DNA of 64,000 bases from Superficieibacter sp. HKU1 (lineage in GTDB: Bacteria; Pseudomonadota; Gammaproteobacteria; Enterobacterales; Enterobacteriaceae): positions 434,001 to 498,000 of the forward strand of contig NZ_CP119754.1 in assembly GCF_029319185.1 (NCBI RefSeq), read 5' to 3'. Shown here one piece after another: positions 8,610 through 17,134 of this stretch. Within the stretch, counting starts at the first letter, position 1. Each line of letters begins with the position of its first letter. The notes beneath the pieces were generated by a model that did no database searches, was not told the origin of the DNA, and worked only from the letters and a program-made list of their open reading frames with translations. Made by a program: the position numbers and the translations under genes.

Positions 8610-9698
8610 ATGGAGAGGCTTACTGTTACTCTCGGGGAACGTAGTTACCCGATTACCATCGCGGCTGGTTTGTTTAACGATCCAGCTTCCTTCTTGCCGC
8701 TTAAATCAGGCGATCAGGTCATGCTGGTCACCAATGAAACGCTGGCTCCGCTCTGGATGGACAAGGTAACGACGGTCCTTCAGCAGGCGGGGGTTAATGT
8801 CGATAGCGTGATCCTTCCCGACGGCGAGCAGTATAAAAGCCTCGCGGTGATGGACACGGTCTTTACTGCGCTACTGCAAAAACCGCACGGTCGCGATACG
8901 ACGCTGGTCGCCCTTGGCGGCGGTGTTGTAGGCGATCTAACCGGTTTTGCCGCCGCCAGCTACCAGCGTGGCGTGCGTTTTATTCAGGTTCCTACCACGT
9001 TACTGTCGCAGGTTGACTCCTCAGTCGGAGGCAAAACGGCGGTAAATCATCCTCTCGGCAAAAATATGATTGGCGCTTTCTGGCAACCTGCCTCTGTGGT
9101 TGTCGATCTCGACTGTCTGAAAACCCTGCCGAAACGTGAACTCTCTTCCGGGCTGGCTGAAGTCATTAAATACGGCATCATTCTTGATGGCGACTTCTTC
9201 CGCTGGCTGGAAAATAATATTGATGCGCTGCTGGCGCTTGACGAAAAAGCGATGGCGTACTGCATCCGCCGCTGCTGTGAAATCAAAGCAGAGGTTGTCG
9301 CTGCCGACGAGCGCGAGACGGGATTGCGTGCGCTGCTCAATCTTGGACACACATTTGGTCATGCTATTGAAGCCGAGATGGGTTACGGTAACTGGCTGCA
9401 TGGTGAAGCGGTCTCTGCGGGTATGGTCATGGCCGCAAAAACCGCTGAACGTCTGGGACAGTTTGCAGCGCAGGATACGCAGCGTATTATCACTCTGCTG
9501 GAGCGGGCTGGCCTGCCGGTCCACGGACCGCAAGAGATGTCTGCCGACGCGTATTTGCCGCATATGCTGCGTGACAAAAAAGTGCTGGCCGGCAAGATGC
9601 GTCTGGTACTGCCGCTCGGTATTGGCAAGAGTGAAGTTCGCGGCGGCGTAGAGCATGATATCGTATTAAGTGCCATTGCTGATTGTCAGCGGGTGTAA
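8610..9698 (+). CDS. aroB: 3-dehydroquinate synthase
   Basis: NAD- and metal-dependent cyclase converting DAHP to 3-dehydroquinate, the second shikimate-pathway step. At 362 residues it has the family length. The NAD-binding motif GGGVVGDLTGFAAASYQRG, the VPTTLLSQVDSSVGGKTAVN motif and the metal-binding histidines in NLGHTFGHAIE are all present. It lies 55 bases downstream of aroK and is followed by an attenuating hairpin before damX. Confidence 0.98.
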   Translation: MERLTVTLGERSYPITIAAGLFNDPASFLPLKSGDQVMLVTNETLAPLWMDKVTTVLQQAGVNVDSVILPDGEQYKSLAVMDTVFTALLQKPHGRDTTLVALGGGVVGDLTGFAAASYQRGVRFIQVPTTLLSQVDSSVGGKTAVNHPLGKNMIGAFWQPASVVVDLDCLKTLPKRELSSGLAEVIKYGIILDGDFFRWLENNIDALLALDEKAMAYCIRRCCEIKAEVVAADERETGLRALLNLGHTFGHAIEAEMGYGNWLHGEAVSAGMVMAAKTAERLGQFAAQDTQRIITLLERAGLPVHGPQEMSADAYLPHMLRDKKVLAGKMRLVLPLGIGKSEVRGGVEHDIVLSAIADCQRV

Positions 9699-9714
9699 TA
9701 AATAAGAAGTGTCT

Positions 9715-9737
9715 GCCACGTTTTTACGTGGCGTTTT
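9715..9737 (+). terminator. Hairpin with short T run after aroB
   Basis: GCCACGT and ACGTGGC form a 7-bp stem with a TTTT loop, followed by GTTTT. It is probably a partial terminator or attenuator between aroB and damX, since the downstream genes are known to be partly co-transcribed in E. coli. Confidence 0.6.
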
Positions 9738-9791
9738 AACGTCGGGCGATGTGCAATCGTAGTGGGCATAAGCCTTTTAGTGGGGTGTTAA

Positions 9792-11081
9792 ATGGATGAA
9801 TTCAAACCAGAAGACGAGCTGAAACCCGATCCCAGCGATCGTCGTACTGGTCGTTCTCGGCAGGCTTCCGATCGTGATAACGATCCGCAGATCAATTTTG
9901 ACGACGTAGAGCTGGATGCCGATGAACCGCGTTCTACGCGTGCAACGCGCAGAGCGCGTGAAGAAGAAGAATATGAGGCAGATGACGAGGCTTTCGATGA
10001 AGAAGAGCCGGTAGAACGTCGTCCGCGCAAGCGTAAGAAAGCGCCGGCGCGTAAGCCTGCTTCCCGTCAGTATATTATGATGGGCGTTGGCATTGTGGTG
10101 CTACTGCTGCTGATTGCCGGCATTGGTTCCGCACTAAAATCGCCGTCGAAGAATGAGCCGTCCACTACCGCAGAGAAAGACATCTCGCTCTCTGGCGATC
10201 AGCAAAACACGACTCAGCCTGCCACAAACCAGACGGCAGATACGGCTTCTCAGGACGTCTCTTTACCGCCTATTTCCTCTACACCAACGGAAGGCCAACC
10301 CACGGCCACGCCTGATAGTCAGCAGCGTGTCGAGGTTCAGGGCGATCTGAACAACGCATTGACTCAGCAGCAGGGTCAGGTTGATACCGCAGTGAATTCG
10401 ACGCTGCCGACGGAACCGGCGACCGTAGCTGCCGTGCGTAATGGCAATGCTCCACGTCAGGCCACCACTGGCGAAACGGCTGAACGTCATAACACCACCA
10501 CGCGCCCTGAACGTAAGCAGGCGGTGATCGAGCCGAAACCGCAAAGTAAGCCGCAGCAAACGGCAAAACAAACGGTTACCGAGCCAAAACCGGTTACTCA
10601 ACCGAAACGCACCGAAACCCCGACTGCACCGGTGAAAGCGCCAGCCGCCACCGCAAGTGCACCGGTAAAAGCGCCAGCGGCAACCACGGCTGAACCGAAG
10701 GCCGCGGCCACGACGACTGCTCCGGCAGCAAAAGCGCCGACCGCCACCGCGTCGACGACCACTGCGCCAGCCGCCACGACAGAGGCTAAATCGGCGGGTA
10801 ACGTGGGTGCACTGAAGTCTGCGCCGTCCAGCCACTACACCTTGCAGCTCAGCAGTTCTTCCAGCTACGACAACCTGAACGGTTGGGCGAAGAAAGAAAA
10901 CCTGAAAAATTACGTGGTATATCAGACTACCCGTAACGGGCAGCCCTGGTATGTGTTGGTCAGCGGGGTATATGCGTCGAAAGATGATGCTAAACGTGCC
11001 GTCACTACGCTGCCTGCTGATGTCCAGGCGAAAAACCCGTGGGCAAAACCACTGCATCAGGTTCAGGCCGATCTGAAGTAA
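9792..11081 (+). CDS. damX: DamX, SPOR-domain cell-division protein
   Basis: Septal-ring protein of 429 residues. The N-terminus is cytoplasmic and highly acidic/basic, a single transmembrane helix spans about residues 95-115 (IMMGVGIVVLLLLIAGIGSAL), a long Thr/Ala/Pro/Lys-rich periplasmic linker follows, and a C-terminal SPOR domain (about 350-425, with SHYTLQLSSSSS and PWYVLVSGVYAS) binds denuded septal peptidoglycan. The linker is rich in short APVKAPAAT-like repeats, so its length should vary between strains. Next gene is dam, 73 bases on. Confidence 0.96.
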   Translation: MDEFKPEDELKPDPSDRRTGRSRQASDRDNDPQINFDDVELDADEPRSTRATRRAREEEEYEADDEAFDEEEPVERRPRKRKKAPARKPASRQYIMMGVGIVVLLLLIAGIGSALKSPSKNEPSTTAEKDISLSGDQQNTTQPATNQTADTASQDVSLPPISSTPTEGQPTATPDSQQRVEVQGDLNNALTQQQGQVDTAVNSTLPTEPATVAAVRNGNAPRQATTGETAERHNTTTRPERKQAVIEPKPQSKPQQTAKQTVTEPKPVTQPKRTETPTAPVKAPAATASAPVKAPAATTAEPKAAATTTAPAAKAPTATASTTTAPAATTEAKSAGNVGALKSAPSSHYTLQLSSSSSYDNLNGWAKKENLKNYVVYQTTRNGQPWYVLVSGVYASKDDAKRAVTTLPADVQAKNPWAKPLHQVQADLK

Positions 11082-11154
11082 TGGTTGGGCATAGACAAAG
11101 CGCAATATGCTGTCGGAGCGTTCTCCACAGCCGGAGAAAATGTAATCAGCCAGC

Positions 11155-11994
11155 ATGAAAAAGAATCGCGCTTTTCTGAAATGGGCAGGGGGGAAGTTCT
11201 CCCTGCTCGACGATATCAAAAAGCATTTGCCGCAGGGTGAATGCCTGATTGAACCCTTCGTGGGTGCAGGGTCGGTGTTTTTAAACACCGACTTTTCTCG
11301 TTATATCCTCGCGGATATCAACAGCGACCTGATAAGCCTGTACAACATCGTTAAATCGCAAACCGAAGAGTATGTGGCGGCGTCGCGCGAGATGTTCACG
11401 CCTGCTACCAACGTGGCAGAGCGGTATTACCAGCTACGGGATGAATTTAATCAGAGTCAGGAGCCTTTTCGTCGGGCGGTACTGTTTTTGTATCTGAACC
11501 GTCACGGCTATAACGGTCTGTGCCGCTATAACCTGCGCGGCGAATTTAATGTTCCTTTTGGCCGCTATAAAAAGCCTTACTTTCCGGAAGCAGAGCTTTA
11601 TCACTTTGCCGAGAAGGCGCAAAACGCCTTTTTCTTCTGTGAAACCTATGCAGACAGCATGGCGCGTGCCAACAATGGCTCGGTAGTGTATTGCGATCCG
11701 CCGTATGCGCCGCTTTCCACCACGGCAAATTTTACCGCTTACCATACCAACAGTTTTAGTCTGGAACAGCAGGCCCATCTGGCACAGCTGGCAGAAGGGC
11801 TGGTCAGTAATCAGATCCCGGTGCTGATCTCTAACCACGATACGGCGTTAACGCGTGAATGGTATAAATTAGCGGCCAGAACCAATGTTATTAAAGTACG
11901 CCGTAGTATTAGCAGCAACGGCGGAACACGTAAGAAGGTGAACGAACTGCTGGCTCTGTATCATCCAGAGCTCGTTTTACCTGACATCAAATAA
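11155..11994 (+). CDS. dam: DNA adenine methylase (GATC)
   Basis: Methylates adenine N6 in GATC, controlling mismatch repair, replication timing and many phase-variable fimbriae. The 279-residue protein has the alpha-class order: AdoMet-binding KWAGGK near residue 9-14 and PFVGAGSVFLN, then the catalytic DPPY motif at about 181-184. The C-terminus differs from E. coli in a few residues only. Fourth gene of the superoperon. Confidence 0.98.
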   Translation: MKKNRAFLKWAGGKFSLLDDIKKHLPQGECLIEPFVGAGSVFLNTDFSRYILADINSDLISLYNIVKSQTEEYVAASREMFTPATNVAERYYQLRDEFNQSQEPFRRAVLFLYLNRHGYNGLCRYNLRGEFNVPFGRYKKPYFPEAELYHFAEKAQNAFFFCETYADSMARANNGSVVYCDPPYAPLSTTANFTAYHTNSFSLEQQAHLAQLAEGLVSNQIPVLISNHDTALTREWYKLAARTNVIKVRRSISSNGGTRKKVNELLALYHPELVLPDIK

Positions 11995-12011
11995 ATTTCA
12001 AGGAGATGCAG

Positions 12012-12689
12012 ATGAGCCAGTACTTAATTGCCCCTTCGATTCTGTCAGCGGATTTTGCCCGCCTGGGTGAGGACACGGAAAAAGCGCTGGCGGCAGGTGC
12101 GGATGTTGTTCATTTCGATGTGATGGATAACCACTACGTACCTAACCTGACTATCGGGCCGATGGTACTGAAGTCATTACGCGACTACGGTATTACCGCG
12201 CCAATTGACGTTCATCTGATGGTCAAACCGGTCGATCGCCTGGTTCCCGATTTCGCAGCGGCCGGTGCCAGCATTATTACCTTCCACCCCGAAGCATCCG
12301 AGCATGTGGATCGCACCCTGCAACTGATCAAAGAGCACGGCTGTAAGGCAGGCCTGGTGTTTAACCCGGCAACCTCCCTAAGCTATCTCGATTACGTCAT
12401 GGATAAGCTGGATGTGATCCTGCTGATGTCGGTTAACCCAGGCTTCGGCGGTCAATCGTTCATTCCGCACACGCTGGATAAGCTACGTGAAGTGCGCCGC
12501 CGTATTGATGCTTCCGGCTTCGACATCCGCCTTGAAGTGGACGGCGGGGTGAAGGTTAACAATATCGCCGAGATCGCGGCGGCGGGCGCGGATATGTTCG
12601 TGGCCGGTTCTGCCATTTTTGACAAGCCGGATTACAAGCAGGTTATTGATGAAATGCGCCGCGAACTGGCGAAGGTAAGTCATGGATAA
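12012..12689 (+). CDS. rpe: Ribulose-phosphate 3-epimerase
   Basis: Interconverts D-ribulose 5-phosphate and D-xylulose 5-phosphate in the pentose phosphate pathway. The protein is 225 residues from the ATG at 12012, which sits 6 bases after AAGGAG; an ATG at 12006 is too close to that site. TIM-barrel family motifs APSILSADF, HFDVMDNHYVPN, DVHLMV and EVDGGV are present with their metal-binding His and Asp residues. The end overlaps gph by 8 bases. Confidence 0.97.
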   Translation: MSQYLIAPSILSADFARLGEDTEKALAAGADVVHFDVMDNHYVPNLTIGPMVLKSLRDYGITAPIDVHLMVKPVDRLVPDFAAAGASIITFHPEASEHVDRTLQLIKEHGCKAGLVFNPATSLSYLDYVMDKLDVILLMSVNPGFGGQSFIPHTLDKLREVRRRIDASGFDIRLEVDGGVKVNNIAEIAAAGADMFVAGSAIFDKPDYKQVIDEMRRELAKVSHG

Positions 12690-13443
12690 GCTCAAAACCA
12701 TTGAGGGTATCGCCTTCGATCTTGATGGTACGCTGGTCGACAGCGCGCCGGGTCTGACCTCTGCCGTTGATAGCGCCCTGTATGCGCTGGAACTGCCACA
12801 GGCCGGTGAAGCACGCGTGGTGACGTGGATCGGCAACGGCGCGGACGTGCTGATGGAGCGAGCGTTGACCTGGGCTCGTCAGGAGCGCGCCATCCAGCGT
12901 GCTGCCTCGGGCAAGCCCCCTGTTGAGGACGGTGACATTCCACAGGAAGAGCAGGGGCGTATTCTGCGCAAGTTGTTCGATCGCTATTACGCGCAGTTTG
13001 CCGAAGAGGGCAGTTTTCTGTTTCCCGACGTCGCCGACACGTTAGGCGCGCTGCATGCAAAAGGATTGCCGCTGGCGCTGGTAACCAATAAGCCGACGCC
13101 ATTTGTTGCGCCGTTGCTGGACGCGCTGGATATCGCCAAATATTTTACCGTGGTGATTGGCGGTGATGATGTACAGAATAAAAAACCGCATCCGGAACCT
13201 CTGCTGCTGGTCGCCAGTCGGCTGGGGATCGCGCCGCAAGCCCTGCTTTTTGTCGGCGATTCGCGCAATGATATTCAGGCCGCCGCTGCGGCGGGCTGCT
13301 GCTCCGTAGGATTAACCTACGGCTATAACTATGGCGAAGCGATTACGTTAAGTAATCCAGACTATATTTTCGATCGCTTCAATGAACTTCTGCCCGCACT
13401 CGGGCTTTTGCACAGTGAAAACCAGGAATTAAAAAATGACTAA
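12682..13443 (+). CDS. gph: Phosphoglycolate phosphatase
   Basis: HAD-superfamily phosphatase that removes 2-phosphoglycolate, partly formed in repair of 3'-phosphoglycolate DNA ends. The 253-residue protein has motif I DLDGT (nucleophile Asp13), motif II VTNKP, and motif III/IV VGDSRNDIQAA. Overlaps of 8 bases with both rpe and trpS imply translational coupling. Full length and intact. Confidence 0.97.
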   Translation: MDKLKTIEGIAFDLDGTLVDSAPGLTSAVDSALYALELPQAGEARVVTWIGNGADVLMERALTWARQERAIQRAASGKPPVEDGDIPQEEQGRILRKLFDRYYAQFAEEGSFLFPDVADTLGALHAKGLPLALVTNKPTPFVAPLLDALDIAKYFTVVIGGDDVQNKKPHPEPLLLVASRLGIAPQALLFVGDSRNDIQAAAAAGCCSVGLTYGYNYGEAITLSNPDYIFDRFNELLPALGLLHSENQELKND

Positions 13444-14440
13444 GCCCATCGTCTTTAGTGGCGCACAGCCCTCAGGTGAATTGACCATTGGTAATTACAT
13501 GGGTGCGCTGCGTCAGTGGGTAAACATGCAGGATGATTATCACTGCATTTATTGCATCGTTGACCTTCATGCTATTACCGCGCGTCAGGATCCTGAAAAG
13601 CTGCGTAAAGCCACGCTGGATACGCTGGCGCTATACCTGGCGTGTGGTATCGATCCGGAAAAAAGCACCATTTTCGTTCAGTCTCACGTTACTGAACACG
13701 CCCAGCTCGGCTGGGCGCTGAACTGCTATACCTACTTCGGCGAACTGAGCCGGATGACGCAGTTTAAAGATAAATCTGCCCGCTATGCGGAAAACATTAA
13801 CGCCGGTCTGTTTGATTATCCGGTATTGATGGCAGCGGATATTCTGCTCTATCAGACCAATCAGGTGCCGGTCGGCGAAGATCAGAAGCAGCATCTGGAG
13901 CTGAGCCGTGATATCGCCTCCCGTTTCAACGCGCTTTACGGCGAGGTGTTTAAGGTGCCAGAGCCGTTTATTCCGAAATCCGGCGCGCGCGTAATGTCGC
14001 TGCTCGATCCAACGAAGAAAATGTCCAAGTCGGACGATAACCGCAATAACGTGATCGGCCTGCTGGAAGATCCGAAGTCGGTGGTGAAGAAGATCAAACG
14101 TGCGGTTACCGATTCCGACGAGCCGCCGGTGGTTCGTTACGATGTGCAGAATAAAGCAGGGGTGTCTAACCTGCTGGATATCCTTTCCGGCGTAACCGGT
14201 CAGAGCATCGCTGAGCTGGAGCAGCATTTTGAAGGCAAGATGTATGGTCATCTGAAAGGTGAAGTGGCAGACGCGGTATCCGGAATGCTGACCGAATTGC
14301 AGGAACGTTTTCATCGTTTCCGCAACGACGAGGCCTTCCTGCAAAAAATCATGAAAGAGGGCGCGGAAAAAGCCAGCGCGCGCGCGTCCGAGACCCTGAA
14401 AAAGGTGTATGAAGCCATCGGGTTTGTGGCGAAGCCGTAA
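13436..14440 (+). CDS. trpS: Tryptophanyl-tRNA synthetase
   Basis: Class I aminoacyl-tRNA synthetase of 334 residues that charges tRNA-Trp. The HIGH-like signature appears as TIGN (GAQPSGELTIGNYMGAL) and the KMSKS loop lies at residues 195-199. The length equals that of E. coli TrpS. Last gene of the dam superoperon. A palindromic repeat, not a standard U-tract terminator, follows it. Confidence 0.98.
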   Translation: MTKPIVFSGAQPSGELTIGNYMGALRQWVNMQDDYHCIYCIVDLHAITARQDPEKLRKATLDTLALYLACGIDPEKSTIFVQSHVTEHAQLGWALNCYTYFGELSRMTQFKDKSARYAENINAGLFDYPVLMAADILLYQTNQVPVGEDQKQHLELSRDIASRFNALYGEVFKVPEPFIPKSGARVMSLLDPTKKMSKSDDNRNNVIGLLEDPKSVVKKIKRAVTDSDEPPVVRYDVQNKAGVSNLLDILSGVTGQSIAELEQHFEGKMYGHLKGEVADAVSGMLTELQERFHRFRNDEAFLQKIMKEGAEKASARASETLKKVYEAIGFVAKP

Positions 14441-14448
14441 TACTATCT

Positions 14449-14475
14449 TCGCCCTCTTCCTCAGGGAGAGGGCGA
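14449..14475. repeat. Short palindromic intergenic repeat after trpS
   Basis: TCGCCCTCT and AGAGGGCGA form a 9-bp inverted repeat with a 9-base loop. A related CCCTCTCCC palindrome lies downstream of nirD (31580-31600). No U tract follows, so it is better described as a dispersed repeat than a terminator, though it may protect the trpS mRNA end. Confidence 0.6.
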
Positions 14476-14524
14476 GAATGACCTGTTTTTTACGTTACCT
14501 CTGTTCTGTGATCCTCTTCGCTTT

Positions 14525-14553
14525 TTGACCTTTTCCTGTTTGCCATTTGTATT
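14525..14553 (+). promoter_or_regulatory. Candidate sigma-70 promoter of the yhf cluster
   Basis: TTGACC at 14525-14530 and TGTATT at 14548-14553 are separated by 17 bases, 45 bases before the yhfZ start. The -35 is good and the -10 is mediocre. This is inferred from sequence only. Confidence 0.4.
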
Positions 14554-14597
14554 CATTTTTATGAAGATAAAAGTATTCAATAAACTGAAGATTAAAA

Positions 14598-15500
14598 ATG
14601 AGCCGTAGCTTTATTAAGAAAGAGGGCCTTGCCCAAGCCACGCTGGCGCGTTATCTGCTGGGAGAAAAGTGCGGTAACCGACTGAAAACTATCGATGAAC
14701 TGGCAACAGAATGTCAGTTTTCCGTTGGACTCATTCAGGCAGCGCTAAAGACCCTGGAAAAGGCCAGCGCTGTTACCGTAGCGCGGCGCGGACGTAACGG
14801 TAGCTATCTCGTCAGTATGGATAACAAAGCCCTATTGGCGTTTGCAGACATTGGCAATGTAGTGTGTGCAATGCCGCTGCCGTACACCAGGCTATATGAG
14901 GGTCTGGCCAGCGGCCTGAAGGCGCAGTTCGACGGCATCCCGTTTTACTATGCACATATGCGCGGCTCGGATGTGCGCGTTGAGTGTCTGCTAAACGGTG
15001 TGTATGACCTGGCGGTAGTATCCCGGCTGGCGGCACAAAGTTACGTTGATAGCGGCGATGTGTGCATGGCGCTGGAACTGGGAGCGCATACCTACGTTGG
15101 AGAACACACGTTGATTTGCCGTGCCGATAGCCAGCAAATTCAGCGAGTGGGACTGGACCCTCGTTCTGCGGACCAGCGCATTATGACCGACATTTGTTTC
15201 GGTCATCAGCAGGTTGAACGGCTTGATGTGCCGTATCACGACTGCCTGAGTCACATTGCGCGGGGCGATATTGACGCTGCGATCTGGAACGTAGCCAATG
15301 CAGCTGATCTGGCATCTCATGGACTGGTGGCGAAACCCCTTACGGGTGATTTGCGTTTTATACAGGCATCAGAAGCGGTGGTTCTTACCCGTAGCGATGA
15401 CGTCCCAATCCAGCAGTTACTGCGTACAGTAGTGGATAAACATGCGCTCCTTGACCACCAGCAGCGTGTGCTTAATGGTCAGGCAGAGCCGAGTTATTAG
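14598..15500 (+). CDS. yhfZ: YhfZ, HTH regulator with solute-binding-like effector domain
   Basis: A 300-residue putative transcriptional regulator. The N-terminal 70 residues look like a GntR-type winged helix (KTIDELATECQFSVGLIQAALKTLE), and the remainder resembles a periplasmic-binding-protein fold that would bind a small ligand. It begins the eight-gene yhfZYXW-php-yhfUTS cluster and is the likely local regulator. Close in length to E. coli K-12 YhfZ (301). Target and ligand are unknown. yhfY follows after 8 bases. Confidence 0.88.
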   Translation: MSRSFIKKEGLAQATLARYLLGEKCGNRLKTIDELATECQFSVGLIQAALKTLEKASAVTVARRGRNGSYLVSMDNKALLAFADIGNVVCAMPLPYTRLYEGLASGLKAQFDGIPFYYAHMRGSDVRVECLLNGVYDLAVVSRLAAQSYVDSGDVCMALELGAHTYVGEHTLICRADSQQIQRVGLDPRSADQRIMTDICFGHQQVERLDVPYHDCLSHIARGDIDAAIWNVANAADLASHGLVAKPLTGDLRFIQASEAVVLTRSDDVPIQQLLRTVVDKHALLDHQQRVLNGQAEPSY

Positions 15501-15508
15501 GAGATCCT

Positions 15509-15865
15509 ATGGAGGAGCGGTTAAGTCTGCTGTGCGAGGCGGGGGTTATTGATAAGGATATTTGCGATGGCATGCTGGATGTATTGGGGCAACTGGAAAC
15601 CGTATGGGCTTTGCCGGTGCGTAATGAACAGGGCGAAATGGCCATCACTCACATGGCCAGCGCATTGATGCGCAGCCGCCGCGAAGAGGTTATTAGTCCG
15701 CTGGATGATGAACTCATGGCGGAGATCCAGTGTTCGGACGCTTATGCGCAGTTATTAACGATTCATCAGTCGCTGCTGGCTCCGTTTGATGTCCGCCTGC
15801 ATCCGAATGAAGAAGGGTATTTGCTGGCAAACCTATACAGTCTGTGGATGGTATCAAGAGCGTAG
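15509..15865 (+). CDS. yhfY: YhfY, PRD-domain protein
   Basis: A 118-residue protein resembling a single PTS regulation domain (PRD): all-helical with a conserved histidine in ITHMASALMRSRRE near residue 49 and a second candidate His at about residue 91. PRDs are normally phosphorylated by PTS proteins and joined to DNA-binding domains. Here the domain stands alone directly after the YhfZ regulator, so the two may act together. Function is unproven. A 93-base gap separates it from yhfX. Confidence 0.8.
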   Translation: MEERLSLLCEAGVIDKDICDGMLDVLGQLETVWALPVRNEQGEMAITHMASALMRSRREEVISPLDDELMAEIQCSDAYAQLLTIHQSLLAPFDVRLHPNEEGYLLANLYSLWMVSRA

Positions 15866-15958
15866 CGGATAAAGTGCGGGCTCACGCTTCCGCGTTAAAT
15901 ATTCAAAAAAATGATTATTTAAAACGTTTTCACCAACGGGTCGTCGAGAGGCAAGGAT

Positions 15959-17134
15959 ATGTTTATTAAAGCACTCAAGGCACAAAATCCAGCGCTGATA
16001 CAGGCCGCGCGAACGCTGTGGCAGCAGGGGACGATACTCCCGGATACCTGGGTTATTGATGTCGATCAGGTAATGGAAAACGGTCGTCGTCTGCTGGACG
16101 TAGCCGGGCGTTACGGCATCACACTTTATCTGATGACCAAGCAGCTTGGCCGCAACCCGTGGTTAGCTAACAAACTTATTGCGCTGGGTTTTCATGGTGC
16201 GGTAGCGGTAGATTTCAAAGAAGCACGAACTTTGCGCAACGCCGGGGTTGCGGTATCCCACGTGGGGCATCTGGTGCAGATACCGCAAAGCCAGATGGAT
16301 CAAAATGTCATGGCCTCAACCGATATCATCACTGTTTTTTCACTGGAAAAGATTAAGGCCATCTCCGCTGCCGCCAGGCGTAATCATTATGTACAGCCGA
16401 TTATGCTCAAGGTCTTCGCTGAACATGACAGGCTCTACCCGGGGCAGGAGGCGGGGTTTTCCCTGGCTGAACTCGATAAAGTTGTTGAGGTAATAAAAAC
16501 GCTGGCAGGGGTGCAACTCGTTGGCCTCACGCACTTCCCCTGTTTGCTCTGGGATGATGATACCCGCCAGACATTGCCTACGCCCAATCTGCACACGCTG
16601 CTTCAGGCGCGGGATCGCCTTGCTGCTCAGGGCATGACAATCACGCAGATTAACGCGCCATCAGCCTCAAGCTGTAGCACGCTGGCGCTGCTGGCCGAGT
16701 ACGGCGTTACGCATGCCGAACCGGGCCATGCGCTGACGGGCACCATTCCCGCGAATCAGTACGGAGATCAGCCTGAACAGATTGCCATGCTGTATCTCAC
16801 TGAAGTGTCTCATCATTTTCGCGGCAACAGTTACTGCTTCGGTGGCGGCTACTATCGCCGGGGACATCTGCAAAATGCGCTGGTCTACCCGGCGAATAGC
16901 TGTCACGAGGTTGCGACGCGTCTGTTACCCGTTGATGAAAGCAGTATTGATTACCACCTCCCCCTGGCAGAGGAGTTTCCGGTCGGCAGCCCGGTGGTGA
17001 TGTGCTATCGCACCCAAATTTTTGTAACCCGCAGCGATGTGGCGCTGGTCACCGGTATCCATAGCGGCAAGCCGGTCCTCGCTGCGCTGTATGACAGTCT
17101 CGGCAATCCCGTTTCCGGAGGTGTGCATGAGTAA
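15959..17134 (+). CDS. yhfX: YhfX, fold-type III PLP enzyme (alanine-racemase-like)
   Basis: A 391-residue protein of the alanine racemase/ornithine decarboxylase-like fold. The probable Schiff-base lysine is Lys61 in YLMTKQLGRNP at the end of the first barrel strand. The barrel continues with HGAVAVDFKEA, THFPCLLWDD and NAPSASSCSTL, and the C-terminal beta domain contains the YRRGHLQNALVYP region. Substrate is not established. Its end overlaps yhfW by 8 bases. Within the cluster it could act on an amino acid or amino-phosphate also used by YhfS, the other PLP enzyme. Confidence 0.85.
   Translation: MFIKALKAQNPALIQAARTLWQQGTILPDTWVIDVDQVMENGRRLLDVAGRYGITLYLMTKQLGRNPWLANKLIALGFHGAVAVDFKEARTLRNAGVAVSHVGHLVQIPQSQMDQNVMASTDIITVFSLEKIKAISAAARRNHYVQPIMLKVFAEHDRLYPGQEAGFSLAELDKVVEVIKTLAGVQLVGLTHFPCLLWDDDTRQTLPTPNLHTLLQARDRLAAQGMTITQINAPSASSCSTLALLAEYGVTHAEPGHALTGTIPANQYGDQPEQIAMLYLTEVSHHFRGNSYCFGGGYYRRGHLQNALVYPANSCHEVATRLLPVDESSIDYHLPLAEEFPVGSPVVMCYRTQIFVTRSDVALVTGIHSGKPVLAALYDSLGNPVSGGVHE

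Noticed and set aside
10263..11288. 341-codon minus-strand frame opposite damX
   Set aside because: Arginine- and glycine-rich mirror of the damX repeat linker; no family features and damX is clearly real.
15866..15958. Possible transcription break between yhfY and yhfX
   Set aside because: The 93-base A+T-rich gap has no hairpin or convincing promoter hexamers, so I did not list a regulatory feature.
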